DNA of 64,000 nt from Diphasiastrum complanatum (lineage: Eukaryota > Streptophyta > Lycopodiopsida > Lycopodiales > Lycopodiaceae): positions 1-64,000 of the forward strand of contig MU832096.1 of NCBI GenBank assembly GCA_029204225.1. Direction: 5' to 3'. Below the pieces are notes generated by a model. It was given only the letters and a program-made list of their open reading frames with translations, did no database searches and was not told the DNA's origin. Made by a program: the position numbers and the translations under genes. This document shows, one piece after another, positions 13,990 to 26,689 of this stretch. Within the stretch, counting starts at the first letter, position 1, and the number at the start of each line of letters is the position of its first letter.

Positions 13990-15640
13990 TATGGACACAG
14001 GAACCAAATTGTTACAACTTTTACTCCCTCTCTCGGTTGTTTACAATTGTATACACATATGTACTTTTTGTAAAACTTAGAAATGACTAAGTCACCGACC
14101 TATGATGACCTTTGTAAAAGAAATGTAAAGAAAATTGTTATTAGAGCTAGTGAGCCTCTGAGCCTTTCTCCTTTTAATGAGAGACTCTTTAGAGTCACAT
14201 ACCTACATGTGATCCTACTTATACATGCATTAGCTCTTTCTTTCCTAGATGACACTATAAAGAGGATGTGAATTGTGAGGATGCCTTTGTTATGACCACT
14301 CAAGTTCCTCAAGGACATTATAAACATTGGTGTATGCCCATAACCAAACAGACCCCATCGATACATTGCTCTTTCCAAAAACAAACCTAGATGAATGATG
14401 TGACACCAAACAAGTCTAACACCCACTTCAATTGGGATATTACTTATTTGTTAAACCATTGAGTCAAAGATACTTGATTTGAAACTCTTCTTGACATAAT
14501 GTGTGTACATAGAAACATTGTATACATGCATTAGAGCCATTTCAATTAGATAAATCTAGCCTTGACACTTTGAGGTGTGATAAATGCTTTATCTTATTTC
14601 TTCAACATTAATTGCTCCGAGTAAAACATGCTTTCAATTTTATGGATGTCTTTGATACCACAAATTGATTGTTTCAATACAATTTGTGTACATAACTCCA
14701 TAAGCTCTCTAGAACATACTCCACTGTAAAAAGTTTTATAGACACTACAAACTTAGAAGTAAATCTTCAGGTGTACCCAAATCAATCCTACTAAGAAAAT
14801 GTCAAACTCAAGGCCAGAATTTCATGGGTAGATGTCTTTCATACATACTCTTGAATACATCGGTACATCTCCATGGATTATTTTCACTCTCTTAGCAAAA
14901 GGAACATATGTACTATGTAGATCATCTACTTTGACCATCTTGAAAAATATCTACATTTTCAATCTTATAGGTTCATCAGCCATGTCCTACTTTAAGCCAA
15001 TAAAAAACATTATTCTGCTTACAATGGTGAATTGCCGGTCAAATTTTTACTGATAAAGAACAATTGGAATTTAGCCTCTAACGTTTGTGGATTCGATATC
15101 ACAAAAAAGATACCCTTTGTTTCCATTGAAGTTTCAACAAATCTGTTTTCCAGAAAACTATTCAAAACCCGGTTCTGAAAAGGCTTATGCTAGTTGGAGG
15201 AGGCACGTTCAGCAATACATGTTTGTCTCAGAGGTTTCCGACTGACCTCTTCAAAAAACCCCATTCAGGTATACCTCAAAATTATTCATATTTTATTGGA
15301 TCTTGTCAGAGTCCAGAGGAGTTGCAATCTGCCCACCAAAATCAGACCAACGACAAGCCAGTAGTTGGTGTACTTATCACATCAGAAGAAAAACAATGAC
15401 AGATCTTAATCATGTCTCTTTGTTCTTAATACTCAGCCTTGTCCTAGTTAATGCCTTAATTACCATCTAGCATAAAGAAAAATGTTTTTTTGTTTCAAAG
15501 GCTGGCAGATCATATTGCCCAGATCATATTTTCAGGGCATGATACCTTACATTTACCATCAGAATATGAACAAGATATCAATCGTGTACGAATAGTTTGT
15601 GTATGTCTGCTACGAACCTTGTCGAAGTAGCTCTGCAAAA
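13990..15640. other. Intergenic, downstream of the XBAT31-like gene
   Basis: No credible gene. Short open frames here lack composition or motifs typical of proteins. The part nearest 15640 must contain the 3' UTR and polyadenylation signals of the minus-strand gene; their exact position cannot be fixed from the sequence. Confidence 0.5.
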
Positions 15641-18477
15641 TTATGATACACATATCTCTGTAGATGGAGGCTCACAAGATTGTTTGGTCAGCCAGTCAAT
15701 GTCAGAAATTTTTCCTGAACCCTTGCCTCCAGATAATATTGTCAAAGATCCTTCTCCTGAATCACATGAGCATTTCTTGCCACTGCTTGACCTTTTGAAC
15801 CGCCTGTGCCTGCTTCTAGTTTCCTTCTCAAAGGACTTAATTCCTGGCTTTGCGACGGTAAGCTGTTCTATGTTACATCTGCAGAATGGACAAGCTGGAG
15901 GAGGGGAATGGTGCATCACAGGGTTGGGCTTGTTATGACAGCAGAGAGCAATAGTACATGCAGCACACATCTGATGCCCACAACCTTGCATTTCAATAGT
16001 GCAAAACTTTTCAAAACAAATGCAGCAAACCTCCCCAGTAACCATTTCTTGCTCCTGCACTTATCCAACATGGCATGAATAAGGAGCTGAGATTTGAAGC
16101 ATTCAAAGAGAGGAAGCTAAAGACAACTTGGGGAATATACCTCTGATTTTTGAGATTTCGACCTCTCCACGTTATGAGCCTTGTCTCTTTTAGGACTGAG
16201 AGCTGAAGAAATAGCATCATTTTCCTCAATTTGGAATGAATCGGCCACTTCCCGTACTTGGTTGGCTTGAGCTAAAGCTGCTTCTAACAAAGTCCTGGCT
16301 TCTGGATTGAGTTCTTTCATGAACTTCCATGGTGATGGCCACACAAGTGGTTCGGCTATGTTTGGATTCAGTAGTGCAGCACATGCCATATTTTTGTACT
16401 TGATAGCAATTTTATATGCAGTGTGCCTGCATCAGCGTGTAACTGGATTTAGCCATGAAGAACAGTACACAATGCACATAGAGTTTAAATTTCTTATGCT
16501 GGGATAGGAAGTACGGCTACAGGTAAGTACCCAGTTAGATTTCTATGGGTGCGATCTGAACCCCATGCAATCAGTTCCTGTATGCACTCCGGAGAACCCT
16601 TACGAGCAGCACAGTGTAATGGAGTGCTTCCGCGCCCTGGCCTTCAAAATCAAAGAAATTGCGAGTCAATGAATTTTCTAGGTCTTGATCATGAATTATT
16701 AGTTGCTTCTAGATTAATTTATTAAGTTTACCAAAGAAATAAAAAGCTTGCAGCCATAACTCTTGAGAAAATTATCCGTTATAGCATGCCACTCATCATG
16801 GCTCATGATACAAGAAAAACCTAAACCAAAATTGAGTCATATACATGTCGAAACATGCTTGTGTACACTTGAGATTTGCTGAATTTGTAGTTTAAGCAAA
16901 TACCTATCCAGAAACGAATGACTGACTCAAATCACTCTGATCTATAGAGGAAATGTTTTGGTTCCTTTCTATTACCGTATAGATATTATCTCACCTTCCA
17001 CTATTGCATAGTGATTTCAGCTGCTTCCAATTGTAAGCCAATCTAGTTGTTCTTTATAGCACGATAATGGATATCTCCTCCTTTGCTCTCCTCCGATCTT
17101 CCTCATATTGCAACAAATCCTAGACATCTTATGAAGTAAATAAATATAGTACATGAATTTTAGAGCTTACCCATTGCCTGTAGTGGACGCTATTGCTGAT
17201 ACCAAAGCCCCATTGTCCAGAAGCACCTTCAGAACTGCCAAGTGGCCTCTTCTTGCAGCTAGGTGAAGAGGAGTGGTACCTTTTGCATCTCGAACATTTA
17301 TATACCTAACATAACCCCTGAATTTTCAATATCCACATAATTAGCAAGAAACGCACGCCCAAATTTCATATGACGAACGAAAACAAAGATTTATGTTCAG
17401 ACTTCAGAATACCAGGAATCGTTCACAGTTCCGGTTTGAGCAGCAATTAGGAGTCTTTTGACACATTCGGTATGGCCACCTTTGGCTGCATAATGTAAGG
17501 GGGTTCTTGAATAGGAAGTGTCAAAGGAAAGCACCTGTATGGATAATCACAGCAAGAACTTAGATATCTTGACTAGTTGATCCACCCAAATATATATTCG
17601 CAAAGGAGACATGTAAGTTATCCATTCAAATGGAGGTTCATGTTGAATAGAGCTGCAATTGATCTAAAGTAGAAAACCAATTTCAAGTTGGTTATGCGAG
17701 CGTACGTTAGCACCGTGCTCCAACAGTTGCTGAACACAAGCCAAACTGCCAGCTTTGCAGGCCAGCATCAAGGGAGTCTGCATCAACCTCAAGTCAGGCA
17801 TCAAGTTAGAATCGAATACTTTCTCAAAGAACAACAGGCAGAGAGTTTAAAAGGATTGACAACTTTTGAAGGCACAGACAGTAATAGTAACTGATCAGCT
17901 GCTGTTACCTGCCCAATGTGACTAATTGCATTGACATTTGCTCCCTGCTGCAGCAGTATGTTCATCACCTGCATAGAGATCTACAGGAGTCAAAATTGGC
18001 TTTCTGAAACAAGAGCACAGAATCTATTGGCCTTTTTTAAGAACATTCTCTGCAAAAAATTTAAAATTTTGAGTGAGGTAGCTTGCGCTTAAAAACCATT
18101 CTGAGTCACCTCTGCCATATTGGGTTAGTTCTCTCAACTGAATTGGCTTTGTATTCGCGTAGCAAGAGATCAGTTCTGCTGGCATGATTCTAGTACTAAG
18201 CAAATATCTTACAAGGCCAAAAGCTCAAAGGAAGTTAAGCAGCAAAGTCAATGGTAAAAACCATATTTCGAGTCAAATCTGAGTTGCAAGCACTCACATC
18301 AAACTGGCTATTTGATGCGGCTAAATGCAAAGGAGCAAGCTGCCGATAATGAGCTGTTCTGTTAACCAGCTGAGGCTCCTTTGCAATCAAGCCCGCCACA
18401 ACGAAAGTATCACCATCCAGAACGGCTTCATACAGCTGCTGCGCATGCGCGTCTCTGCAGCTTATAGTCTGACCCAT
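15641..18477 (-). CDS. Ankyrin-repeat RING-type E3 ubiquitin ligase, XBAT31-like
   Basis: Predicted exons (minus strand): 18477-18298, 17968-17909, 17777-17706, 17534-17413, 17317-17171, 16641-16531, 16426-16141 and 16054-15641. All boundaries are GT-AG and phases agree, giving about 463 residues. The start MGQTISC has a glycine at position 2 in an N-myristoylation context and a nearby Cys, so membrane anchoring is likely. Ankyrin repeats fill roughly residues 45-250 (several TPLHxAA cores), followed by the conserved [16 protein letters not shown] segment. A C3HC4 RING lies at about residues 335-390 (CCICFEKFC, then GCGHQMC, then ACPFC). Arabidopsis XBAT31 has the same domain order, similar ends and similar length. 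The family transfers ubiquitin to substrates bound by the ankyrin part. No frame damage is seen, so this is probably the only functional host gene here. Substrates are unknown. Confidence 0.92.
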
Positions 18478-20752
18478 GTCCCTGCGCTGCCTAAATATCG
18501 GCCTCGGAAGCTCTCATATCAATTCTGCAGGGTATTTCGCTAAACGCATCTTTCTTGTGAACATAGATTTGACTACATCAGAGTGTAAACTCTGATTCAT
18601 CAATCCTCCTCTGTTCATAAGCACTCTGCTTTGGCTATTCAATCTAAAGAGGAGCTGAGACAAGCTTCTCAAACTGCCGATTGCATTAGAACGGCTACCG
18701 TTTTGTGGTGGCTAAATGCCCAGTTCCATCTGTGACGATCCAGCACCGAAAGGGGTAGGTATCACCTCTGTTAGCTAAGATCAGCACCCTATCTTCTTTC
18801 TGGCCTTCTCTATTTCATCATATGCGAATTCAGCTCCCGATGCATGAATTGGTGCTCAGAAAGAGCTCCGCAAAGCAAATCCCACATCATGATTCATCTT
18901 TACCATCATCAAGCAGCATGCTTTGCCTTCAAGTGAAAAACACAACCATTTCCACCATTTCCAGGATCAGCTCGGCCCATCTCCCGCCAACATCATTCAA
19001 ACTAACTACTGTCAATACACAAAACAACAACATTCTTTGCTGATGGTGATGATGATGCTTGCAGAATCGCCCACACGCAACGCAATCTTCGTGGGAATGA
19101 GCAATAATCACTTGTGTCATACACATTCCATTCTTGTGCATACATATTACATAATGACAAACTATCCTGTTCCTTTGTGTGTGTGTGTCACTTTTTGGCC
19201 TTGAAAGGGCCTGGCAAGTGCAACACGCAACACTCAACACTATGTCTGTGTATGACTCATTAATTGACTTGATGGTCAAGTTCATGTTCACGAGCTAGGT
19301 TGGTCAAGTCAAGCAATGTGCAATGTGTTAGGTTAGTCCAAGAATTTTGATGAAAAGTCAGCATCCAAGAGGAATACATTATAGGAGGGAGCCTTTTTCC
19401 CAATATTCCCTTGTGTAGCTGGGTCCCTCCCTCATTAGACGATGGTGGTGATCTAAAATGTGGAGTGATGATGGAGAGATCAAGCATTCCACACCACCTT
19501 TGGATGAAAGTGGGAGGGACCCAAACTCTCCCTTGGGGATAGGGGAATAAAGTCCAAAAGAATTTGATCTTTACTCTGTGTGACAAGAATGGTGAAGTGA
19601 TGGAGCAAGTGCACCTAGAGAGGATGTCTAGAGACTAGAAGTTATGTTTTCTTACCTCCCAAAAATAGTGGGACCCATTTCTAGATTTATGCAAATTCAA
19701 ATCTAGATATTGTGCACTTAGCTATCACCAAGTGGCCAATATGGATAAGGACATTTCTATTAACTTGGAACCAACTTAAGAGACATGACTACATATCATA
19801 ACTATTATTAACAACCTCCAGATTTTTTCACAGTGTATTTGGAGGAAGCCTTAAGGGGCACAAATTATCAGTGCTCACAGAGAACCGGCAAAGTCCTACA
19901 ACCAATCGGCTAGTTCTAAAATTATTGATTGATCTTGAAACAAGCAGGAAGCCAAAAGTCTAAAAACCAGCTAAAAATATGAGTAGTAGGAACTTACCTC
20001 CTTGATGCAAAAGTAGGAGGAAATTTTTTGGAATACTTTGACATATTTCATTTAGTCACTTACACTTTATGTTAACTTTTAAAAAGTATAGCATTAATCT
20101 TTGGATTTCTTTTGGCAAACTTATCTTGAAGTACTTCAAATTTATGCTTGTTATTGATGGTTGTAGACTATTTTAACTTTATACCAAGTTTCAAATTGCA
20201 CAAAATTAATTTCCTATAGAAATTTCAATAAACAATTTGCAAGTGCGCTTTTGAACTGACTGCAAAACCGACCAATTTTGAAAGTTGTAGGAACTTGGAG
20301 GTTGAAAAAGAAAAAAAAATGATTGATTTAAGAAACTGTAGAAGACCAACCGACTTGAAAAAAAAAGGAGCATGAGCACTGGGCACAATATTAGACCTGA
20401 AATCATTGTCACATGAATTCATGGAGCAATAAATGTGTAAGGGCCTATTACTATTTTTATATAGTCATAAAAGCACCTTACAATTTTGTAAGATTCACTT
20501 GTTATTTTAGAAAATTGTGATAATGGAGGTATCACTAGAAAAATTGACTTGGTCTAAATTTCAAACTTTCTATTTTTAGAAAGTCATAGGTATGATGCTC
20601 ACTACTTTTTTTTTTAAAGAAAAATAAAATCTGTTTGTTATCACGGCATGGGTTTCCCTACACTAAAGTAGGGGCTTTTGGTCCTTAGCCATGTACTATT
20701 ATTTCACATACCATTGTGGTCATAAAATGCTAAAGCTTCAATTTGCACAATG

Positions 20753-20754
<2 letters not shown>
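18478..20754. other. 5' flank of the XBAT31-like gene and intergenic DNA
   Basis: It should hold the promoter and 5' UTR of the minus-strand gene, but no TATA box could be assigned with confidence. Short open frames near 18.8-19.6 kb and 20.2-20.4 kb show no recognisable similarity. Nothing else is seen. Confidence 0.45.
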
Positions 20755-20818
<64 letters not shown>

Positions 20819-20843
20819 TCACACACACACACACACACACACA
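20755..20843. repeat. (GT)n followed by (AC)n, self-complementary
   Basis: About 29 GT units at 20755-20812, then CGTGTTTC, then 12 CA units at 20820-20843. The two arrays are complementary, so the transcript or single strand can fold into a hairpin; the duplex could adopt Z-DNA. Confidence 0.95.
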
Positions 20844-21737
20844 ATTGCACATTTACAGTAAATCTACTTTTATTGCATATTGTGAGATGTTGACCATTAC
20901 ATGTCTATGGTTTCAGAAAACAAAGTTGATCATACAAATGGTTTGGGGTATCTAGATTTTGGCACATTTGAAATAGCTCAAACTTTATCCACAAATAGCT
21001 CATTGTCGATGTGAATCTAAGCTTTGTGGATATGCATTGTAGATGGTTGAATCTAAACATGACCTTCACATAGAAAGCTTGATTCTTTTGAATGCTGCTA
21101 GCTCATGTTAATCGTCTTATTTTGGCCAAACTGATGTGGTCTACACAATCGATTTGTAGATGACTTCTAACACTAAACAAGCTAAAAAATAAACAATAGT
21201 CTTTAGGAAACTTCCAAGCATCGAGTAGAGAGTTGATAGAAGACACTTGTGGCCATGGTTGAGATTTTTTTCTGTATGAGTTGTCTTTAAATTCTTGATC
21301 TTCATATGTTAATCATTGTGCTTTGAGAAAAAAATTTAATGCATTGACAATTGTCACTAAAATTGAGCACTAATTAGGCCATGAGAAATCTATGAGCTAG
21401 TGATTTGTTGTGTACTACTTAATTCTAATTTTAATATGGAAACCAAAGTAATAGCATTGTGAATTGCTTTGATGAGGTCTTTTTGTGTGCACTCTACTAA
21501 ATATGGAGTGAGGAAACCTAAGGTGAATCTTCACATCTTTGCATCCTCATCTTAAAAATATGGAGCAGGAGAAACTAAGAGCTCTCACGAAATCTTTGCT
21601 TGTTGAGTACGTCTATATATTATTCCATCTATTTACTTTATCAATTTTGAAATACTGGAGAAGTCATCGATGATCTTTCATGCAATATATGTCAACTAAT
21701 TCATAGGATGAGCCTCAATCATATTCTCACAATACCT
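20844..21737. other. Non-coding stretch, nothing recognised
   Basis: AT-rich sequence without recognisable coding or repeat structure. Confidence 0.45.
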
Positions 21738-21998
21738 GAAGGAGAGAGCACACACCAACCCAAGAAGCACAATATAAACTGTATTAACTAAGATAGGAGA
21801 ACACAGTACGTATATACATCAATATTTTGGGCGTTCCACTGCATGGCATGTCGGACCCTGTTACAGGACGTGTGTCCCGACTCACTACTAATTGTATCGT
21901 AAAGATGGCACTGACACGTACTACATGATACACAAAAATTGCTAAAAATGAAAATACAAATCAAGTATCCAAATAAACAAGATTTATACAATCTGACA
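21738..21998 (-). repeat. 3' LTR of the split copia element (left limit uncertain)
   Basis: On the minus strand the polypurine tract CTTAAGGGAGAG (near 21999-22010) is followed by TGTCAGAT, the expected LTR start after RNase H. The LTR's far end is not certain; about 21738 is a guess, because the second LTR copy was not found. Confidence 0.45.
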
Positions 21999-22003
21999 CT
22001 CTC

Positions 22004-22153
22004 CCTTAAGTCCTAGTTTATTTACATACAAAAAGCTTTTATCTAAAAAAAACTCAAACTTAACGTTTAAAGCTTTAGTATGTCTGCTAGCTGAGCCCTT
22101 GTTCTACAATGCATTACATCTATTTTTTTAGGTAACAACTTTCTTCTAATAAA
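22004..22153 (-). pseudogene. Copia RNase H C-terminal part, left side of the split
   Basis: Minus-strand translation gives the end of a copia RNase H domain: an FIRRK phrase, then a CRTRAQLADILK segment. The coding is cut at 22153 by the transposon at 22154-31298 and continues, in frame after removal of one TAAA copy, from 31299. Confidence 0.75.
22150..22153. repeat. Target site duplication, left copy (TAAA)
   Basis: TAAA precedes the left terminal repeat, and an identical TAAA follows the right one at 31299-31302. Removing the 9145-bp insert and one TAAA restores the copia RNase H frame, which supports these limits. The A-rich context leaves an uncertainty of one or two bases. Confidence 0.7.
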
Positions 22154-22165
22154 AACATGATGACC
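22154..22165 (+). repeat. Left terminal inverted repeat
   Basis: AACATGATGACC. It pairs with the reverse complement of the right end (AACACGATGACA) at 10 of 12 positions. Further inward, similarity is limited to scattered TGAC-containing words. Confidence 0.7.
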
Positions 22166-22980
22166 AAAAAAAAGAGAAATGACTTGACGACCCATTTTTT
22201 TTTACATTTATTAATTTTTTTTAAAAAGTATCCAAATTTAAAATGCTTCAAATAAATATATTGTAATGGTAAAAAAATGTTGTATTTTGCAAGAAAATAA
22301 TTTAAGCTACAAAAATTTGGTAAATAGATTTTTATAAATAGCTTAAAATTAGCTTATATTAAATAATAATACTATTTAAAATAAAATCATTAGATACACA
22401 ACCACTAAAATACCTAAAAAATATTTTTTGCTTACTAAAAACAAAAGTTATAGTTTTTTTTTTTTGGAATTTTAAAAGTTTTCTAGATTACGATTCTTGT
22501 ATCGAAAAAAAATATTTTTTAAATTATGTTAAAAATTTGAATCAATATTTTTTGAAATTTTAAAATTTTAAAAATTTTTACTTACACCCACGTAAGTTTA
22601 TTAAATATTTAAACATTAAATAAACGCAAATAAAATTACTTTACAATAATCAAGATTAAATTATTTGTGATAATATTTAAATCACCCTGAAAAAAATCTA
22701 ATTTTTTTTTTCATTTCTTATAATTTGTAACAATATTTTTTTTACAAAAAATATTATAAAAACACATCTAGAATTAAAATATTGTAAACTTGACAAATCA
22801 TTACAATTTTAATTTTTTGTAATAATTATCAATGTTAAAATTTTTAAAATATTTCAAATTTTAAATTTTAAATCGTTAAAAAATAAATTTAAAAATAATA
22901 AATCAATAAAAAAAAGAATTCAAAACACAATACATCAAAAAATATAAACACAATTATTCTTTAAAACAAAAGAAAATTTT
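22166..22980. other. AT-rich left end of the transposon
   Basis: About 800 bp of very AT-rich DNA, rich in A and T runs and without coding frames, between the terminal repeat and the stop codon of the methyltransferase gene. It probably contains that gene's 3' UTR and transposase-binding subterminal sequence. Confidence 0.5.
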
Positions 22981-25900
22981 TTATTCCCAAAAATCATTGA
23001 TGTCATTTACATCTTTTTCTTTTGCTTTTTCTTGAGTAGCCACTGTACTATCAAGTGGCACCTCTTCTACAATTTCCTCGACTACGGTTACTACATTGTA
23101 ATCTTGAACCAAGACATTAGCAAATTCTCCTGTGTCGCCTACTTTTCCGCTAGCAGGAGGCTGAGGTTCCTTGGACAAGGGAATTATTGTATCCTCGTTG
23201 TCCAAACTCTTTCTCACCTCAGATAATTCATCTGACAAAATTGAAAGAGATTTTATTCTCATTTTTACAAAATCAATTAAATTAGTATCTAAATCTATTG
23301 TAGCAACATGTCTGTCTTTCTGAACAGCACATGCATTCATAGTGCTGTTACCGCTAAATAGATCTAAAACCCAATCAACTGGGTGAGAAAAAATATCAAT
23401 TAAATGATTAATTAATTATTGTGGATTTTAGTAGGGACAAGCCACGGAACCCGTCATTGGATTTTTTGGTTTCTTTGTCACAGTTGGATACTTGAACAAG
23501 TTTTCAAAACTTGTCAATCCGGAAGTGTTATAATGCAGCATCGAGCGTTTGCCATCCAAAGCATAATAACCAATGGTTATGTATTCTATTTTATTGCAAA
23601 GTCGAGCTCCTCCCCAGTTCCTGACATTGGGCTTGTACCTGACATGGAACATTTTAAGTAAAATCAATTTAAAATTTTAATTTTAAAATAAAAAATCTAA
23701 AATAAAATTATGAATTAAAATGCGAATTGATAATTCATGAACTTAAGAACTTACCACACAGCATTCTCAATTCCCGCATTACAGAAAGTTAGTAGAGCTT
23801 TCTGTACTGTTGCTGACTGCCAAGAAGAATGAAAAATAACAACTCTCCAAATTGGAAAAGTTTTGACTTCAAGAAAGCCCTGCATAAAACTATGGATTTT
23901 AGTGAATTTGAAAGGTGTATCATCATTTAATGATTCCTTCATCTGAAATCCATATGGTATATCGGCGATGCAGAGTGTATAAGGCCTTTTTCTTAAATTT
24001 TTTGAAATTTCTCTACAATCGCCCTCCTCAACAGAGTAAAAGCATGGTTGATCATCGACACTTTTGGGAAGGTAGGCCTTTAATGGATACTCCTCCGCAA
24101 TGGTCTCACCCCGTGCCAATCTCTCCATGTCCCTTTTTTCTAGTTTTGCCTTCAGAATATGTCTCTTGAATTGCTCTGGAAGGACTTTGTTTTTTTTTGT
24201 CTTTGGGAGACTGAAAAAAAAAAAAACTATGCTTAGCATGGGAGACAAAAAATATAAAATAGAATAGGAGACTTAACTTATCAAAAAATAATAATTAAAT
24301 AAAGAAAAAGCTATGCTTAGCAAAGGAGACATAGAATATAGAAAAGAAACAATTAATAAGCACCTATGCTAAGCATGGGTGAAATAAATACCATGTCTCT
24401 AAACAAAATAAAAAATGGACTCAGGGCTTTATTTCGGTTGCTCAAAGGATAAAGCCTCTGGCACTCATCGCAATCTTGACAATTTCCTGTCACGAGGGCT
24501 TCTTGAACTTTCATAAATAATTTGTGCCTGCATTCAAAAAAATATAATTGTTAAAAATCCAACCAAATTATGAAAATCATTTTATTAAAAAAGGTAACAT
24601 GAAAATAAATATTTAGATTATGATTATCACCTCTAAAATTCTTTTCTCATTTCTGCCAGGGAAAGGTGACCATCAGCAACTCTTGAAAGAACACTTATTA
24701 TTAGCTCTGAAGAGCTAATCCCTTGCATAGTCTTCCACTCTACTATTCCCATTTCAATAGGGATTGGATTCAGAGTTTGAGTGCTCACAACTTTTTTTTT
24801 TGGACTTTGAGGCACCCTGAGCAGGTTGGCCTTTTATTTGAAAAGTTTTCCACTTATCAAAAAATTTATCAACAAGGGCCCACACCTGAAATAAATAAAA
24901 AAAATAATTGATAAAGAATTTAACCAATATTAAGATTGAGTTCAAAATTTTAGTCTGATAAAAACAATCTAAAAAAATTATAACATATATTATGACCATA
25001 GCATTCCATGACAAGCATAGCCAAACAAATTACCTGGCCACTACGAAAAGCAAGCTGAAAAAAATTATCGTATTTAGTAAGGCTCTGCGTAGGATTTTTC
25101 GAATCAAAAGACAGGCTTGTCTCTTGAGCACATAGTGCTTTCAGCTCAAGTTGATTCACATCTCTTGCTTTGGAGACTCTCATGTATTCTTTGTGAAAAA
25201 AAACAAATTCTTTTATCACGGTCATCTTCATCCGGTAGTCCTGATCAATATTGTGGTCCCAAGCCAATAATTTCGCTTCTTCCACTGTCAGGCCAGCAAA
25301 TGCAATGGCACTTATAGTTCAAAAGCTTGGAATATGGGGATACTCTTGAGATAATTGTTTTTGAGCTTGTAAACTGTGTATCCCCCCAAGAACAAAAAAA
25401 TGATATAAATCTAATAAAGAAAAATCAAAATTTGCAACATCGTTGCATTCGTTGGGATCAACCAAAACAACAAAGGGAGTAACTATGGCCTGTGTATGAT
25501 CTTTAAATTTTATTTTTAAATTATGTACATGTGTTTCATTAGGCTCTCTAACTTTCATTGGCATGTCTCCTGTTATTGGGTCTACAGGTGGCCTATCACA
25601 CTGATTTATGTCTAAAATTAAAGTTGTTTCTTTTATTTTTTTTGTTTTATGGATATCCTTTCTTAATTTGGCAAATTCGAAATTGTCTTGTAATTTTCAG
25701 TAGAAGGGATGGACTTATGGCGATGTGTAGCCATGGTCTTTGGGCGTGACTTAGGTCTAGTGGACGAAGTCTCAGAAATATTATGAGACCTTTTTTTTGG
25801 GGATGAGGGACGGCTACGGTTTCATCCTCAACATTTTCAGAGGCCGGCTTTGTGACCTGAGCAGTGGTAGAAGCGGGCTTGCGAGGTCCAGTAGATACAC

Positions 25901-26468
25901 CTTTCGAACTCCGTAATGAATAGACCAAATTTTTTCTCTCAACAATAGCAGCTAAAACCATTTTTAAGCATTGCTTCATGCTCTGGACAGAAACAGAAAT
26001 CAAGTTTAAAATATAATGACTAAAAGCTTAAATCTAAAAGTTTAAATAATTTTATATCTAGTAACAACTATGCTAAGCATGAAACAAACATGATTAAAAA
26101 TATATTTTATAATTACTCACCAAAGTAACTAGAGCTTTATCAAAATAGGCTTTGATGGCCCCGTCCTGACAAAGTCGGATCTTTATCATAGTCTCGTTCA
26201 AAATGAAAATAGAACGAGACTTATCCGTCTCCTTTACAAGTATATTCACAAAACCTTCTTCTTGATTCTCATCTGGTTGATCAGTGAGCAATCTTCCTTG
26301 AACTTTGAATTGCGAGTCTCCTCTGCCAGGCTTCTCAGCTAAATGAATAGAAAGCTCCGAAAGCTTTGTGTTGTTGACCCCTTTGGTGAAATAGCACATG
26401 AATTTTTTCTTATCTTTTAACGGAATATCTTGAGGTTTCCCCGATATTTTAAAAGAAATCCTTGACAT
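22981..26468 (-). pseudogene. ParB-like domain fused to a beta-class DNA methyltransferase (damaged, intron-containing)
   Basis: Model exons: 26497-26121 (likely Met at 26468), 25982-25790, 25686-25034, 24885-24631, 24527-24392, 24210-23755, 23638-23451 and 23378-22981, about 875 residues. Residues about 200-345 resemble ParB/sulfiredoxin domains: MKVREPNETHV, then FFVLGGIHSLQAQKQL, then AGLTVEEAKLLAWDHN. A short Cys cluster (CQDCDEC) follows. From about residue 600 comes a beta-class amino methyltransferase in IV-to-I order: CIADIPYGF (motif IV), AVWYKPN, then VLDLFSGNST and IDLD (SAM site). ParB-methyltransferase fusions are common in phages and bacterial mobile elements. The D in DIPY suggests N6-adenine, but N4-cytosine is possible. 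Damage: TGA at 25319-25321, TAG at 24633-24635, and one-base slips in A runs at 24792-24801 and 24190-24198. The N-terminal 116 residues are unrecognised. Confidence 0.8.
24227..24379. repeat. Three intronic copies of the palindromic motif
   Basis: CTATGCTTAGCATGGG at 24227-24242, CTATGCTTAGCAAAGG at 24311-24326 and CCTATGCTAAGCATGGG at 24363-24379. All fall in the intron between exons 24392-24527 and 23755-24210 of the methyltransferase gene. A further half-degraded copy is at 26068-26080, in its first coding intron. Confidence 0.75.
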
Positions 26469-26689
26469 CTCAAAAATTATCAAAGGCAATTGAAAATCTG
26501 CAAAAAAAAAGACTTTTTAGGAAAATTGGAAATGCTATCTTAATGAAAATGCTGAAAACTTTAATAAAACAACCCATTTTTGTGAAAAAAAAAATTAAAA
26601 AACAAAACTACAAATTCAACATATTTTCTTACTAAAACATCTCAAAAGGATCACTTTTCTGAGACAAAGCGTTGTAAAACAAGAAAATA

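Noticed and set aside
18822..19586. Overlapping short open frames upstream of the XBAT31-like gene
   Set aside because: They overlap one another on both strands, lack recognisable similarity and probably lie in promoter or 5' UTR and intergenic DNA.
22981..26468. Bacterial contamination as the source of the ParB-methyltransferase
   Set aside because: The coding is split by several GT-AG introns, lies inside an element inserted in a plant copia retrotransposon, and shares palindromic motifs with the neighbouring eukaryotic gene.
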